DNA from: Eopsaltria australis
Lineage: Eukaryota > Chordata > Aves > Passeriformes > Petroicidae
Assembly: GCA_034509425.1 (NCBI GenBank)
Contig: JAVTVJ010000121.1
Location: 992,001 to 1,056,000 of the forward strand
Direction: 5' to 3'
Length of the DNA stretch: 64,000 nucleotides
Both the position numbers and the translations under genes were made by a program. Position 1 is the stretch's first letter, and each line of letters begins with the position of its first letter. Positions 38,302 to 53,400 of the stretch are shown here, one piece after another. The notes beneath the pieces were generated by a model, which saw only the letters and a list, made by a program, of their open reading frames with translations, searched no databases and was not told where the DNA came from.

Positions 38302-41300
38302 ATTTGTTTTCTTGGCTCTGGAACCATTTCATTGTTTTTTTTCTTGTCTACTTTTGCTACCACATATTACAGATGTGAGTGTGCAGTGGAAATCTATTGT
38401 CAAGGAAGTTGCACCTTCTATTTGAGGTTTGCAATGTTTCTAGCACAGTGACTGCAAGTATTTTTTGTTTGCAGTCTTAGAGAAGACATCCTTTATAAGA
38501 CAGAATTTCAAGTGAGTTTTTTAATAAATGCTAATCCACTTAAGGCTTTCAGAAATGGCTGAGTGTTTGAGTGCTTCCTAAAATTAGGTGAAGTTGGAAG
38601 GGGACAGTGTCTGTCACTGCATCCAGTGGCTCTGGCGGTGACAGTGGAAGATGATGTTTGCCAGCTATGGCAGTGTTTTCTCCAAACTGTGGTAGACAAT
38701 TTAGAGCAGTGTCTAACTGGGCATGTAAATGTGTGGATGCTGCTGTTGTTGGTACTACTGATAGTGTGTAGTCAGCAAAAAAGTTTTGCTCTGAAGTGGT
38801 TATTCTGTTATTTGATAGGCTCACTGTGACTGTGGACAGTGTGAGATATTTAATATTCTGGTCATGCACTCAAGTAATTCCTTCACACTCAGGCTGCCTA
38901 AATAGGCTGAAGAGTGCAGAGCTCCTTGATGCAGGGAGTTCTGCTGCTTGGATTTCTCAAAGGTTGTGTTATTCAAAGACCTTTTTGCTTGCTTTGTCTG
39001 CATACTTGGATAACATTCATGTTCTGGATTAGTAGACGGATTCCTTGTTTTTAATGCAGAAAGTTGGGAACGACCAAGACTATGACTTTTCAGAAGGAGG
39101 CTCCTAAACCAGGAGGCCTTGTCAGATCCAACCATTGCCCGTTGCTGCCAGGCTCTGCCTCATCGGTGATTGTCTGGAGATGGGATTGTTTGTACAATTC
39201 ACAGCCACAGCCAAATACTGGAACTGGATGTGTATTGAGGAGGATGGAAACTTGGAGAACCTTGGACAAAAATTATTTCCCAAAGGGAAGGATTGGCAGT
39301 CAGAAAATAAATAATCATCTGTAATATGTCCTAAAGATCAAAGAAAATGGTAAGCAAACATAAGAGAATGACGTTAAAGTATTAAAAAACCAGTAAGTTA
39401 GTGTTCCACAGTGAAACACAATTTTCTTTAAATCCACTCTGTTCATACTGACCAATTTAAAGCAGGAGAACCTTCTCCTGCTTCATAGTGTTGATGTCTG
39501 TATTTGAAAACTCCTTTGAATTGCCTTTGTTTTATTGCTGGAGTTTCATTATATATATATAAATTTTTTTCCTGTGAAAAAGACTAACTACTTTTTTTTG
39601 GTGAGCCTTTCCTTTTTAGTTTTATAATTCAAAGTCAAATTGCTTCTCTCTTCATGCAAGGAGCAACTTCACCTGAAATGCCTGGGACAATGCAGGAGGT
39701 TTCCATGTAACCAAAAGAAACAAATCAGAAATTTTCTGTAGCAGGTGTTTTCTGTGCTACTTTCCTGCTAAAATCAACAAGACATTTAGATTAAACCTGG
39801 TATCTTGCCACACACTCAGAGAAAAAAATGCAATGATCAGAATTACAATTTTTTCAGCTGTATTAATTGTCCTATTTAATTCTTGATAGAAATTCTTGAT
39901 ATTAAATTCATGAAATATTTAACCACAGTGGTGGTTCATTTCTGCCTTAGGAAACTGGTTTTATTCAAGTGTTATTCCTGTGATGAACCAGTTCAGGAAT
40001 TTTGTTTTCATCTCCTTCCACATTGTATTAGTTAGAGCAAAATTATTTCCATGCTATTTGTCTAAAGGACAGATGATACGTGCATGTGTATAGATGCATG
40101 GGATTATCATTAGTCAACACACATAGTATCAAGCGTCTCCAAAACAGAGAATTTGACATTTTGTTACATTTTTACTGATACACTTTTCGAATGCTGACCT
40201 CTACAGGTGGCTCATTCTTATTCAGGCTGTTGGTGGCCTTGAATTACTTCAGTTATATTTGAAAAGAAAACAAAATAAATCCTGCAGAGATATTTTTCCT
40301 TCCTAGTGAGGCTGAACAACCTCAAGGGACAAAGAAAAAGCTGGGAAAAAATCACTAGAGCAGTTAGCGCTTTTCCCCCCTTATCTCTCTTCAATAGCAT
40401 GTTGTCTTCCACCCCCGGTAATGTCTTGGTGCTGTAACCATATTTGCAGTCACTAACTTCAGACAGTATTCCATCCTTTAAGAGTGTTCATGAAGTTGAT
40501 TTTGGGACTTTCTATACTTTTTTTTGCAGAAATATATGCTATTTGTGAAAACATGTATCATAGGGTTTTAGTTAACTCATGAACTTCTGTAGGTTATCCA
40601 TCCTTTTAATGTTACTGTACTCGATGCTGTGAGGATAAAGTACTTTTCCTGTGTTTTTAGTTGCTTGATGTGATTTAGATTCAGTTTGGGGCTCTCAACT
40701 GCTGTTAGCAAGATGCTGTGATTGAACTAATCAGCCCTGCTATGAACTGGCTGTGGTCTGGAAGCTTAACAGCCTTAAGATTGCTGCAGTTACAGACTTC
40801 TAATTTTGGATCTGTTTTAAAAATGGCTTTGAGTGGATTTTCTTGTGTGAAAGATGGCATACACATAATAATGACACTGTTGTAATTCTAGTCAGTATTT
40901 TTCTTAGGCCTAATATTAAAACTGATAGATCTTTTTAAAATACAGATTTTATAATTTTTATGTTTTCTGTTTAGCAGAAGAATTCTTGTGATGTAAAAAA
41001 AGTTGTCAACTTTGTCTTAGAATGAGAGATGTGAGTCTGAAGGAGATGTAATTGACTCTCAATAGAAAAAGTGTTCAGTACAACACTAGATCAATATAGG
41101 CACCACAGCAGATTCTTCTATTACTTCTCTGTAAGGAGCATTATAGATGGCATTACTCTGGATTAAATCAAATACAGCAAGTATAGAATTTTTATTTCAA
41201 CTGTACTTCATTTCATTCTTAATGGAAAATATGATGAAATGGCTTAGCTGCATCTGTATTTTTGCACTCTCTTATAAACTGCTAGACTCTGATTTTACAA

Positions 41301-43490
41301 TGAAAGGGCTAAGAATCTATATTCAATTGAAATTCTGTAGGAAGAGGGTGTATTAGATTTCAAGACTTCTTGAAGCTCTAATTAGTCTTTGGATGACTTA
41401 GAGGCTTCACAGGTCTTAGAAGGTTCCACCATGTGTGAAGTTCCTGCTCACTTTGAACCTTTTTTGATAAAAGCAGGTATTGATTGTTTTTCTGTGCTCT
41501 TCTTACTCTGTCATCTGTCCTCTTTTAAGTGTAATAATTAATAGGATTTTTTTTAGTTTTTTTCTCTTGTTTGTCCCATAATACACTCAACATTAAAATA
41601 ATGATTGCTCTGAGTCTTTTAGGAGAATAAAAACTAAAGAGATCTTTGGGGCTAAAGTGTATACGGTGCTCTAGTTTCTTGATAATTAGTTAAGAATATG
41701 GATCTTACTCAGGGCAAGTTCTGCTCTGGTGTTTAAATATTCAATGGTAAACTTAGAAGTGTAGAAGGAAGAGGCTTCAGTTGTATTCTTTGTTTAGTTT
41801 TTCTTTAAAAAGGCAAGAAATAAAATCCAAACAAAAATTTTATTCCTGAAAGTAAACTTTGTATATATTACCAACTACAACATTGAGTTTTTTTAAAGGC
41901 CAAATTGCAGATACACACCTGGGTGTTGCACATGTTTATTTCTTTTATGTGACCTTTTAAATAGAAGTTTTACATGTTAAGTAAATGGAGTAGAACAGAA
42001 TTGCTGCTGGAGCTCTTGTACTTGAATTTTTACATTTATTTCACATGATTCTTGCCAGGTGCCTTAACTTGTGTTTGTTTAAATCACTGGGCTTTCATAT
42101 CACTTGTGGAAATTCGGTCAAGAGCTTGTGTTGGTTTGGCTGCCAGGGAAATCCCATGTGTGTCTGTGGAATGGGCACAAAAGGACACAAGTGTCATCTT
42201 GTAAGCCTTTCAGTTATGTGAACATATCAAATTTGCTTGAGTTCAGGGTGAAGAGTGTTAAGTTATGAATTCACTTCAGTTTACAGGGATTTCTTAATTT
42301 TCTTTAAATATTGTGGGCCAGCCTTGTCCGAAGGAATAAGCTTTGCATTTTTAGTTCACATGAACATATGCTGTAGAGCTGTATGTGGTGTTTATTCTGA
42401 ATTACCCTGTTACATGTGTGAATCTTCAGATCTTCAGAATGCTCTTGTGCATCTGGGAGGTAGGGTTGATATTTTTCTTCTGGACCTTTTTCAGTAATCC
42501 TTCCCTTAAAAACTGGAGTGTGAAGATATTTGATGCCTTATTGCCCTTTCACAAAGTGTGATCTGCAAAATACTTATAGTATGTTGAAGAGTGATAATAT
42601 TCTTTGTGACTGGAATATAAGACATTCTTTCCCAAGTACCAAGTCACGGTTGTCTTTTTCAAAAAGGCAGAAACTCTGTTCTCATTTTTGTTATTTTACA
42701 TATTTAACAGAATGGGAAGAGTCTGTCTTGTGTTAAAATTATTTGATAACCCTTATAAATGGTAACATTTTTATTTTTAGTGGTTGAACAAATCTGGGCA
42801 CTTACACAAATTTCATTGTATTGGAGTGTTGCAATATGAACAAGTGAAGTACAAAATGAAGCAAAGTCTGAAAGCTGTTGCCAGAGCTAAAAGCATCTAT
42901 ATAGAGAACTGAATACAGGATCTAAGACAAAGTTGCCACCCAAAGAGGCAATGTGGTTAAATTGACTTCTTTTGGCAATGCTTAAGATTCTTAAATGTGA
43001 AAGAGAAGATAGGATATCATAATTTGTAGAAGCAGTTTATTTGGCATGTGGAACCCAAGACTCATTTTGGCTAAATTTCAAAATGTACTTTGATTTTTTT
43101 TTTTTAAATAAAAATTCTTACTTTTTTTCTTTTTTATTACAGAAGAAACAGAGGGAAGGAAAATGCTTGGGTTTTGTTGCCTTTTACTTTGAAGTAATTT
43201 ACTCTTCTTCTAACTTTTGGCTAAAATTCTAGTAAGTGGTCAATAAAGTATGTGTGGGAGTTTTCTGGCAGTGTTGAACTTCCTGGTAACCTGTTTCTAC
43301 CCTAACATGGAACAGATCCGATATTTTTAAGATTTTTTAATGAAATTATTGGCATTTAATGTGATTGAAACATGCATTTATTCAGTTATTTTTCTCACAC
43401 ACTGGCATAGTGGTGAACCAATGGTTCAATAAAGCCAGTAATCCCAAAGTAGGCTGCAGGACTTTGTCTCACCACATTGTCATGGCTAGA

Positions 43491-43520
43491 TTTTTTTCTT
43501 TTTTTTTTTTTTTTTTCCCC
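43491..43520 (+). repeat. Poly-T/C tract
   Basis: About 30 pyrimidines, mainly T, ending in CCCC and followed by TGAAAAAAAT rather than an AG. Simple low-complexity sequence. Confidence 0.75.
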
Positions 43521-46373
43521 TGAAAAAAATCACTGGGTTTTATTTTCCCTTTTAAATACAGCCAGTCTCAGAGGTAGTAAATGCTTCAGAAGTGATGGGC
43601 TGGCTTCCCTGGCCCTTCATACAGCCCTGACTTTGGCCTTGTCTGATTGTTGTGCTCTCCTTTTCCTTTCTGCCAGCACTGGTGCTGTTCTGGCCTGGGA
43701 GTGAAATACTTCTGTGAGCAAGTCTGGCCAGAAAGCAGTGAGGGTTTGTTATTTTTATGGGTCTGTTTTCTACTAGTTTCTTTATGAACAGGCTTACCAC
43801 AGGTCCCTACAAAACCCTGATATGAGGGAAGAAGGTATGAGCCAGGCTGTGGGCAGTGGGGACAGTGAAGTGTTAAGGGAAGCAGGATGGCCTCCTTTGG
43901 GTGGCAGCCAGCCCTCAGTTGTTGGGAAGATAGGCTGTGTTTGCATATATAAACCTTGACTCATGAGCTGTTGTTTGGCAGTGGTTTCTGCCTCAGAATC
44001 CCTTGCTGGAGTTGGGAAGTGCAGCTTGCCTGTGTGAAGGCTGTCTTTGCAGAGGAGGTACAGTGGGACTGGACTTGCAGGTTGGCTGACGGGACGGGTC
44101 TGTTGGACACTGTGCTGGCAGTACTGGTGGGGACTTGAAGGGTTTTAGAATCCTTCCACTTCTTATTCTTGCTCACCTGTAATATTAAAATTAGTATATT
44201 CATCCTATTTTTAATGTAAAATCATTGACTCCAGTGTTCTGGTTAAATATCCCTAGAAATTGGTTCCTAAAACAAAGGTGTAATTTTTAAAGGAATGACA
44301 TTATGAGACTATTTGGTGCTTTTGTAGAAGGAGAGACTTTTAAAACATCCTGGGAGGAGGAATTAAAGAAAAATAATTAGTTGTTGATTGCTCCTTGCTT
44401 TCTGACTACTTAAGTAAATGTTTTAAAGTCTTTAATACCGTATTATTATTGTAAGAAGGATAATTACTAGGTAAGGGTGCTTTTTTTCCACAGAAAGACT
44501 CTCTACCTTATTTTATTGGCTTCCAGCATTTTCTAGCTGTAACCTACAGAACTGCTGTAACAGCATACTTGGAGAAACAGCAACAGCAAATTTATTTTGT
44601 ATTCGAAGTACTACTTGTCCTCATTTAAAAAAAACAAAGGCATGAGTGCTCTTTAACAGCAACAGGTATGTCTGTTCCAGCTGTTATACTATGAAGGCAT
44701 TTTAAAATGGGGTTACTTGACTGTAAATTCCAATTCCACCTTTTTTGTCCAAGTTCTGCTTCTGAAGCGTGCATGGTTTCTAAGTGCATTTTATTAAGGG
44801 TGTTTTAACTCATGTAACACTTGTTACAAGAAAAGCATTGAAAACTCAGATTTCTATAAAAAGTGTGATATTTAGGATTTAAGCCAAGGAGAAATGTTAC
44901 TCAATTGAACCAGACCAAAGAGTATTAAATAAAAAGCTAGCAGAAGAAATAAAAGGAAGATCAGTAAATTCTTCAAACAGGAAACAATTCTTTGGTTAAG
45001 AACTAAAGTTGGAGAAACCTCAGCATCTTCACTAGCAGATGGAGATATTTCTGGATTCACTTCCACCAGAGCCAGACTCTGTCAGATTTAGTAGTTATTT
45101 TCTAGAATAGAAAAGTAAGTTTTTTTTGGTTTTTTTGTTTTTTAGTTAGTGGGATACTGCTCTAAGTTATTTTCATAATAGTTGCATGTTTCTGCTAAAC
45201 TAGCAAAGTTCAACTTTTATTCCTTAGCATTTAAAGACCGCAGTGCTGAACAGAGTCTTGGCTACTCTAGGAAATTGTTACTTCTGTGCTGCTGATCATC
45301 ACTTTGTTCTTTAAGGGTAGTCTTTCCAGACTTAAAAGCTCTAACTACATGCATATACTAGCAGAAGAACGTTAAAATGTGGATTGTCCTGAAGTGCAGC
45401 AGAAATCAGTAGATCAGCTGATACCTTTTGGTTATGAAGGGAGAAACCAGTGAACACGGGTGTCATGCAGCTTAGTCCTGCCATGAGCTGTGGTGACGTG
45501 TCTTCATTCAAGAGTCAGAACAGCCTTTCTTTTAAACAAAGGGAAAGAGTGGAAGCACTTAATGAAGAAAAACAAATGTTTTTGGGGATAGAAGGTGAAC
45601 CAGGCTCCCTCAGACATCTCAGTTGCTGCAGTGCTGCTGTGTATTAGCGCAAGGCCCATTAACATCAGGCACCAGTCGTCCTTCCACCTCGTTTATTGAT
45701 GTAGGAGACTGAACTGTATCATATCAGCTTTCCAGCATTGTGGGCACACCATCATTTACTGCCACTCACACTAAAGGAGCTGTCAACACAAAGCCTGCCT
45801 GCCTCAGGAGGCAGCTAACAGCCCAGGCAGCAAGGAGCTTGATTCAGCAAATATTTGAGCAGATATAATGATACCTGGCACATTTAAAGACCGATTTCTC
45901 TCCGTTGTCAGAGAACATTATTTTATCTTAATTTGAGAATGAGATTTAACAATACCAATAGAATCTCTGTCTAATAAGCTGTTGGAAGAAATGTCTCAGT
46001 GTTGAGAAAAGAAAGGTTTCTTGGGGTGGGTTTTTTTTGAGTTTTCTTAAGGTGTGTCAGGGCCCTGCTGGCAGCACAGGCTGTGCCAGATCTCCGTTTG
46101 TTCAGTCTGCATTCTGGCTTTGACTTTTGGAAGTAATGGAATTACTGAGAACTGTTGATTTTGGACCTCTGCAGAAGGAGAACATCTGGCAAGAGCCTTG
46201 CTGCATTCCAACTTGCTTATGAAGGGGGAAGCACTTGTTGGTACAAAGTGCATACTGGAAAAAGTAGTCCTTGACACTGCAGGCTGATGCTAACTTCCAT
46301 CAGCTCAAATTATTGGTCATATAAATGCAAGTAGAGATGCTTCTAGAAATTTTTTAATAGTTTACTTTAAGAC

Positions 46374-46391
46374 TTTTTTTTTTTTTTCTCC
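46374..46391 (+). repeat. Poly-T run
   Basis: Fourteen T followed by CTCC in the long intron; no associated feature. Confidence 0.75.
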
Positions 46392-47493
46392 ATGCTTAAA
46401 ATAATAGAAGAAAACACATTTTGCCCTAAGCAGCTTTTTTACTGAGGGAGGAAGGTGCTACCTTTCCCTTGGACAAACCATTGTGCTGCAGGGCAAATAG
46501 TGGAGCCCTAATCTCACAAAAGCTTCTTTCTTGATTGAAGATCAAGTATGGAGGATTTTTTCTTGATTTTTAGCAAAAGAGGAGAGAAATAAGTGAGCCG
46601 GGTTGTAATAATTACCTAAGTCAACATTAGCTATATTTATTGTTTTTTTCCACTTCTGATTTAGAGCTTGCCTACCTCAGCTCTGGCTTAGATGAGCAGA
46701 TGTGCAGTGCTTGCATTTATCCATTAAGCATTCTTTCCTGTTTAAATACTGAGCAGATAAACTTTGTTTTCAGAGTTAGAAGTGGGTGTTTATGGCTGAA
46801 ATGTTCATATAATAGACACTTTCCTGTATTGAAAGAACCAGAATTCTCTCATGACAAACTTAAGTTCACACAACCCTGATGTGTAATTTCTGTTTTGTTT
46901 AATAATGAGAGTTAATTCCTGCAGCTGACTTAGATATGCTCTTTAGAACAAGGAAGTATAAGAAATCATCTCATTGAGGATGTGCCTGTCTAGAGGCAAA
47001 CTTGAAACCCTTTCAGACTTCTTTGTGTTCTATATGCTTTGTTTTACGAAAAATGTAAGATGTTGGTGTATTGTTGTTTTAATGTGAGAGGCTGAGATGC
47101 CATGCTGCTGGTAATAGACTTTTGATTTCAGTATTGTAGGGGTACCAAAAATCAGATACAGAGATACTGTGTACCTTGGCAAAGTATAGGTTTTCTTCCA
47201 CATGCTTTTATGAAATGGCTTGATCTAGATCTCATTCAGACTTAGGCTTCTGTGATCTTGACTGTGTATCTGTAAGTATCTTTGTTTCCAGTCACATTAT
47301 TGTAAACGTGGAGTTACACTGGCATTTTCTTGGCTATGCTCTATAGTACATTTGCCATTGTACTTAAGGCTCAAAATTCTGCCTCACTAAATTCCAAGGT
47401 TTTTGTCTGGTGCTTGATTTCTTCACTGGTTCACCTTCATGAACTTAAAAAGTCAATATATACTGTTTCTCAAAAAACTATCAGATTTTTTCT

Positions 47494-47503
47494 CCCCCCC
47501 CCC
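47494..47503 (+). repeat. Poly-C run (10)
   Basis: Ten C after TTTTTTCT, a short mononucleotide run that is prone to sequencing-length error. Confidence 0.75.
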
Positions 47504-48010
47504 ACTCTCTGCTTGCCATGTCAGAGGGTCTGTTTTTCCCTGAAATATTTTAGTGTTAAGGTATTCATGATCTTCTAAATATCAACAAAGTAATTTGAAT
47601 TTGTTGCAATTGGGTTATCTTAATTGTGTGTGTATAAAGATGCATGGCAACCATCAGCACTGTGAAAGGATACTGACTTCACGTTGATATTGAAATTTGT
47701 TTTCAAGAGGGTCAAAATTTGCTGGACACCTTGTGATATAGTAAATGATTAAAAATACCTTTTCTTAAGATTTTTAGACATTTTGTTAGGAAAGCTGTCA
47801 CACTTGCCATGTTTTCGTTGCTCGTGAGAGTTAGCACCTCAGTTGCACACTGGGTAACTCAGATTAATTGTGTTCTGGTGCCTGAATTGGCAGTTTCCAG
47901 TACAATTGTGTTGTAATTCTGTTGGTAAAAGTGGCTGTTGCCTGTGTGGCTGTATTAGAATATTTTTGGCCTGGTGTGTGCAGTCTTGTGACACTGGCCT
48001 AGATTTGGTG

Positions 48011-48047
48011 TGTATATATAAATATATTTGTATATATATTTTTTTTA
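48011..48047 (+). repeat. AT-rich (TATA)n microsatellite
   Basis: Imperfect GTATATATAAATATATTTG and TATATATATTTT units; simple repeat. Confidence 0.7.
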
Positions 48048-50408
48048 AAAGTGTGTGGTTATATAAAGCAGTTGAGTCATAACTGAAGTAACCACAGGAA
48101 CATTTGCCAGTAGAATGGATTATTATGATAGCTGGTACTGTGGGGCTGAGTCTTGCATGTTAGAGCTGTTCAGCCTGATACTTCATGGCTCAACTCAGAG
48201 AGGGGAATAAGCAGTGTGATGCAATTTAATAACAGTTTAACTGTGTGTGTTTGCGTGTGAATAAAAGCTCTGGCTTGTACCCCTGCTAAAGGCTTGATCT
48301 CTAAGCTGGTGTACTTTATTCACATTTGTAACCAGGGAGGCTTCAAAATACACTCTGCTTGCACACTTGTACATATTATTTGTTTACAGGATAATTTATG
48401 AAAATTAGCGTTTTAATTATTTTAAAATGTTAACCTTAAATTGGAACAAAGAATAATTCTAAAGCTTGTATTAATATAGGGAATTTTGGGGTATGTGTGT
48501 GTGAAGAATAGCTTTACTGTGTAGTGCTCTGAGCACTTGGGATTTATAAGAAAATTCCTTTTCTTAATAGTTTAAATGCTAATTTGTGTAGTTTTTAGCA
48601 TTAGCTTCTGCTTGAACTGTCTGAATAACAAAACAACTACCAAATGCATGTTACATACAGTATTATAAATATGCTCTCCTCTTTGAACACTACCTGATGT
48701 CCTTTTTCTGGCAAGATGGCTGTAGCAATGTGCAGTTTTCTGGTTTAGTACAGTTTGTGCGGGAAATGCCAGTTCCAGTTTTATTTTGAGTGGGTTGTAT
48801 TGTATTTTAAGTGTCCAGGTCATGCCAGGTCACTTGATGTGTTCAGTGACATGAGTTAGAGTTCAGGAAGCAGAGAATATGAGGAAAGAGAAGCAGGTAA
48901 TTTCTGTAAGGGCACTGCTCTTACAGGAATTAATAACCCAATGTTATTCTTAGGGAATACGTAGGTCTTACTGCAAGAAATGAATAGGATTATTTGTGAA
49001 ATCAAGTTAAAAGTAGTAATTGCCTGTTTTTTTTGGTAGCAAATTGTATTTAGGTAATGAGTTGAAACAAATCTAAAGCATACCTGGTAGTTATACAGGA
49101 ACTGTATTACCAGTACTGACTTTCGATGCTAATAGACACTTGTAAAACAAATTCGAGCTTTTCTTCAGTTTTTCTCAACCAGTATGGGTTTTATTTTACA
49201 TTTTCTTCTGAATTTATACAATGTCTTTTGTTCCTTTAGAAAAAGTTCTTTGAGCATACACCCTGAAGTTTTATTCTGTCTGGAGAAAATGCTGTTCTTG
49301 CAAATAATTTTCTGTATGAAAGTATAGGTTTTAAACAGCTTTACATACAGGGAGAATTCAGTTTGCTGATATATTGTGTTACCACTAATTTTTAATACCT
49401 GCCAATGCCAATATTGGTCTAAGTTTAGGTTATTGCCCAGGTAAATTGTGTACTTGCTGTACATTCATCCCATTTGAATAATTTTGCTCTTCTGAAGTCT
49501 TAATTGCGATTAACTGTTCTATAAATAGAAAATAACTTTGTATAGCATATCTTCTGATTATTCTTAATTTCCACAATGACTGGCATAGTGGATGTTTATT
49601 CTTTGCTATGTCAGATAATCGTGCTCTGGGATTCTCCAGGATAAACAGTGTTTCAAAAATGAAAATTAATGTATTTACTACTATTAATTATCGCTGTTGA
49701 TATTTCAAACAGATCATACAAACTGATCTTTGCAAAGATTAATATTCAAATGGAAGCCAGTGTTTTATGGGTACTAATCGAGGTAACCAATGTCCCCTCA
49801 GGGGGCCTTCAGTCCCTGCAGGGCTTCCTTGCACTTTTACATCCCTGCCATTAGAGGCTGGTAGTTAACAATCTCAACTCCCATGGTTATGAACCTGGCT
49901 GGGCAGATCGGGAAAGATATGAAAACTAATAAGTAAGCTCAGAAATTTCACCTTTACGATTGAGTGTCATCTCTGACACCACAGCTCACTACAGGGAGGA
50001 GAGTAAGCAGCACTGCAGTTTAATAAAATTATCTTGGGAAGTTTCCTGAAGTAATTGTAAAGTACAGATTTGGTACCAGATGAGAGACTCAAGATGGTGT
50101 TTCTGTGACATATCCATAACTCTTCCATTCATTTTCTCTGGAGCAAATATTGCTCTGCTACTCCCACTGGTGCCTCTAATAAGCAATTCTGTTACTGGGG
50201 AGGAACTTTGCTTTTGATCTGGAGGGATGGGGAGGAACTTGGTATCCATATGATGGGAGACAAGTAGTACATTCTCCAAGAAAAAGTATGCATTGGGATT
50301 TGAAATTTTTTCCCCTCCATGCTTGCACTTCCCTTTGCTTTTCCTTTATTGTGGAAGGTGGATGAAGAGAAAGTTCTCTATTTAGTTGGAAATGAAAGCA
50401 GTTTGTCT

Positions 50409-50455
50409 TTTACCTAATCTAAATTTAGATTAGATTTTACCTAATCTGAATTTAT
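50409..50455 (+). repeat. Palindrome and 26-bp-spaced direct repeat
   Basis: TAATCTAAATTTAGATTA at 50415-50432 is a perfect 18-bp palindrome. The block TTTTACCTAATCTRAATTTA occurs twice, starting near 50409 and 50435, so the arrangement looks like a local duplication. TAAT cores could bind homeodomain factors, but nothing else supports this. Confidence 0.6.
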
Positions 50456-53400
50456 CTCAATGGCACTTAAGTGATTGGACTATTGATAGTTGCCTGCCTT
50501 TCATTTCTCTTCTCAGTTTGATTAATGCCCTCAGCTTTGGATATTTTAAGCCTACCACATTCTATCTATTATCAAAGCTAGTTTTGGTTTTGAGTGTCAT
50601 TCTGGTTTCCTTGTCATCAGTGTTTTCACCCACTCCCTGAGTAATAAACGTGTGGAACTTTATCTTGTCTTTATTTATTTATTTATCTGACTTATGAATT
50701 TTGAATTCTTTGTTAGAATATAAGTGGTTTTATTATATTATTAAAAATACCATGTCTACTATAAAAAGAGAAATAATTTTAATTGAAAACAACCAGAAGA
50801 GGCTGAGAACTAGTCTTAACCCTATTGGCAGTTAAAATATTTGGGTATAATATTACTTCATCAAATAGTATTACTCTTTTCATCCCATTACCAGAAAATC
50901 TAGACCTAAAATAGAATTTTGGGTAATAATTGGTATCATACTTCACAATAGACTTTTGCAATATATGGCCTAATGGTAGATTGATTTGTTTGTGTGTCTG
51001 AGATGCAAAACACAATCAACTCTGTTATGGTTTGTGCTGTAGGTTTTTTGTAATTGATTTCAGATGTTGAATCTTATCTGAAGGAATATCATTACTCTGA
51101 AAGAAAATTGGATAAAGAAGCTATAAAAGATAGAAACTCATACCTTGAGTACCTAGTGTAACAATCTACAATGTGATTTTTTTTGTCAAATCATTTATTT
51201 GATCAACATCATAGCAGATGGTAACCCTATAAAGTATATTGTCGTGTTTACACGAACATTAGAGCCCGTGTCTCTTGAAATAAGTTTTAAATATAGTCTT
51301 CTTTGTCTTATGCCAGCAAGAACAACCTTCATTTCAGTTTGATTGTGAGATCCAATTTTTTTTTATTAGATGAACGTTTGGATCTGTTTCTTCAGAATGA
51401 ATACGTATGTTGAAATAATGAGGCAACAGGTTTCTTCAGGTTTTCTTCTAGAATAGCTTGAAATGCTCACTGCAGCATCGTAAAAGTGATGTTAAGCAAA
51501 GCCTGTTTAGAACCCAGTGAAGCCAGAAAGCATCCTCATGACTTGGCTGGGTCTCCCCGAGGTGAGTGAGGAACACACAGCCTTTCCTGTGGGCTGGCCG
51601 AGCTCCTAGATCTGGGCTAGCCAAGGTCAGGAGTGTCCTGGCTGGCACAGCAGCAGGGAGTGCTGAGGAGGTGTCCTGGGAGCCAGCCCAGCCCCAGACT
51701 GCCAGCTGAACCAGCTCGAACAAACATCACTCTTACAGAATTACCCCCTAATTAAACTGCACTGTATGTACTATAGAAGTAGTCAATTGTGATTGAGAAC
51801 TATGAAATCATGAGTCATTTCAGTTACTTTCTGTCCTCAATGCCTACTATAAAAAGGAAGTGGGGGATAGAACCTTGTTATACTCCTGTCTGCCTGAATG
51901 CATGTGTCTGTGTTATTGGACCTTTATAACAATACAGTTCAATTTCCACCTTTTTTGGTTTACCTACAGAGGCTGAGATACTGCAGCCTTGTCCTGCATA
52001 TTTCTCAGTGCCTTGCTAGCTGTCACAGCTTTCCTGTGCTCTTTAACATGCATGATGAATTAAAGGATTCTGGAATTGGTCACTGTATTTCCTTGTGGAA
52101 GGGGTTATACAAAGGTGATGATCCCCATAGTTCCCCTGTTCTCTTTTGTGCTTCTCAGGAAAATGCTAGAACTCTTCACAATACTTTTGCTTTGAGACTT
52201 TATTGAATTTATTACCACAGATGATTCTTATGTTATTTCTTACCAAGTCTTCCACACTTCAGAAGCTTTACATCTAAAAGGTGAATCTGATGGTCCTGGC
52301 TCAGTCACATAGAGTTACCTTTGGCTGTGTTAAATTGTTGTTTGTTTGTTTGTGCCCATCCTGCTAGAAATTGTCCCATTCAACATTTGGGTGGTTTTCA
52401 TCTGTCATCCATGGAAAACACATTAGTGTACAAAGCAGAACAGATTCCTTGAGCACTGTGGTAGACACACATCTGATTTCCTGGTTAAGTGTTGCTGGCT
52501 CCCTGGGTCAGCACTTGTTTGGTGTCTTATGCTGACAGAGACCAGGGGCAGTAGGGGTATCATTCCAAATCAAATCCAGATGTCAGGCAGCAGTAAGTCA
52601 GAGTGCTGGTGTTCTGTGTGCAGTATTTGATTCCTTTTTTTCTCGTAACCTTCACAGAGCATCTAAAATGTGAAAGCATGTTGCTTGTGTGAAGAATTTA
52701 TGTAAGGGATAGGTCGACATGCCAGCCTGTTTGGGGCTTATAAGAATAAAAAGTGCTGCATGAAAAGGAGGAAAGACACCTGGCAGCAAAAAGGAAGTTT
52801 ACTACTCTAGCTAACTATATTGGGCTTTTTTAGAAAAAAAGAATTTTAGGAACTAGTTGGAAATTAGTTTTCTTCCCTAGCTGAAACAGTTACATTTTGG
52901 TTTAGAGTAGTTTCTTGAAGCAATTTATTTGCATAATTCAAATGGTAGAATTAAAATACTGTAATTTTTAGCTGTACATGTGCTGATTTAGCAGAACCAT
53001 AACATAAGTCCTTACGTCCCACTGACTCAAATTTTTAAATGAGTAGCATGTTTTACTGATTAGGGGTCATGCATCTGTGCACTCTATGCATAACCATTAT
53101 CTGGTGACATATTTCCTGAAATGGGTTCATATAACCTACAGTATCTTAAACTTTCCCAAGGACTTTGTCTTGCAGTAAGATATTTTTCTTTTCTCCTCCC
53201 ACATATGTCTCTTTTGAAACTAAGGCAATGGAAGACTTGTTATGATAATGACTGGATTACTAGCACTGTTGTTTCTGGCAGAAAAGAGTCAATTGTGCCA
53301 AAAGATTACTTTTGCCTTTGTCAGTGCCAGCCACGACTCTTTACTCAGCTCCTGGACCAGTTACAATGAAACAACAACAATACTGTCAGCTGCAAGATGC

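Noticed and set aside
39064..39324. 86-codon + frame with GC-richer composition
   Set aside because: No convincing acceptor or donor in TCF12 phase and no family resemblance.
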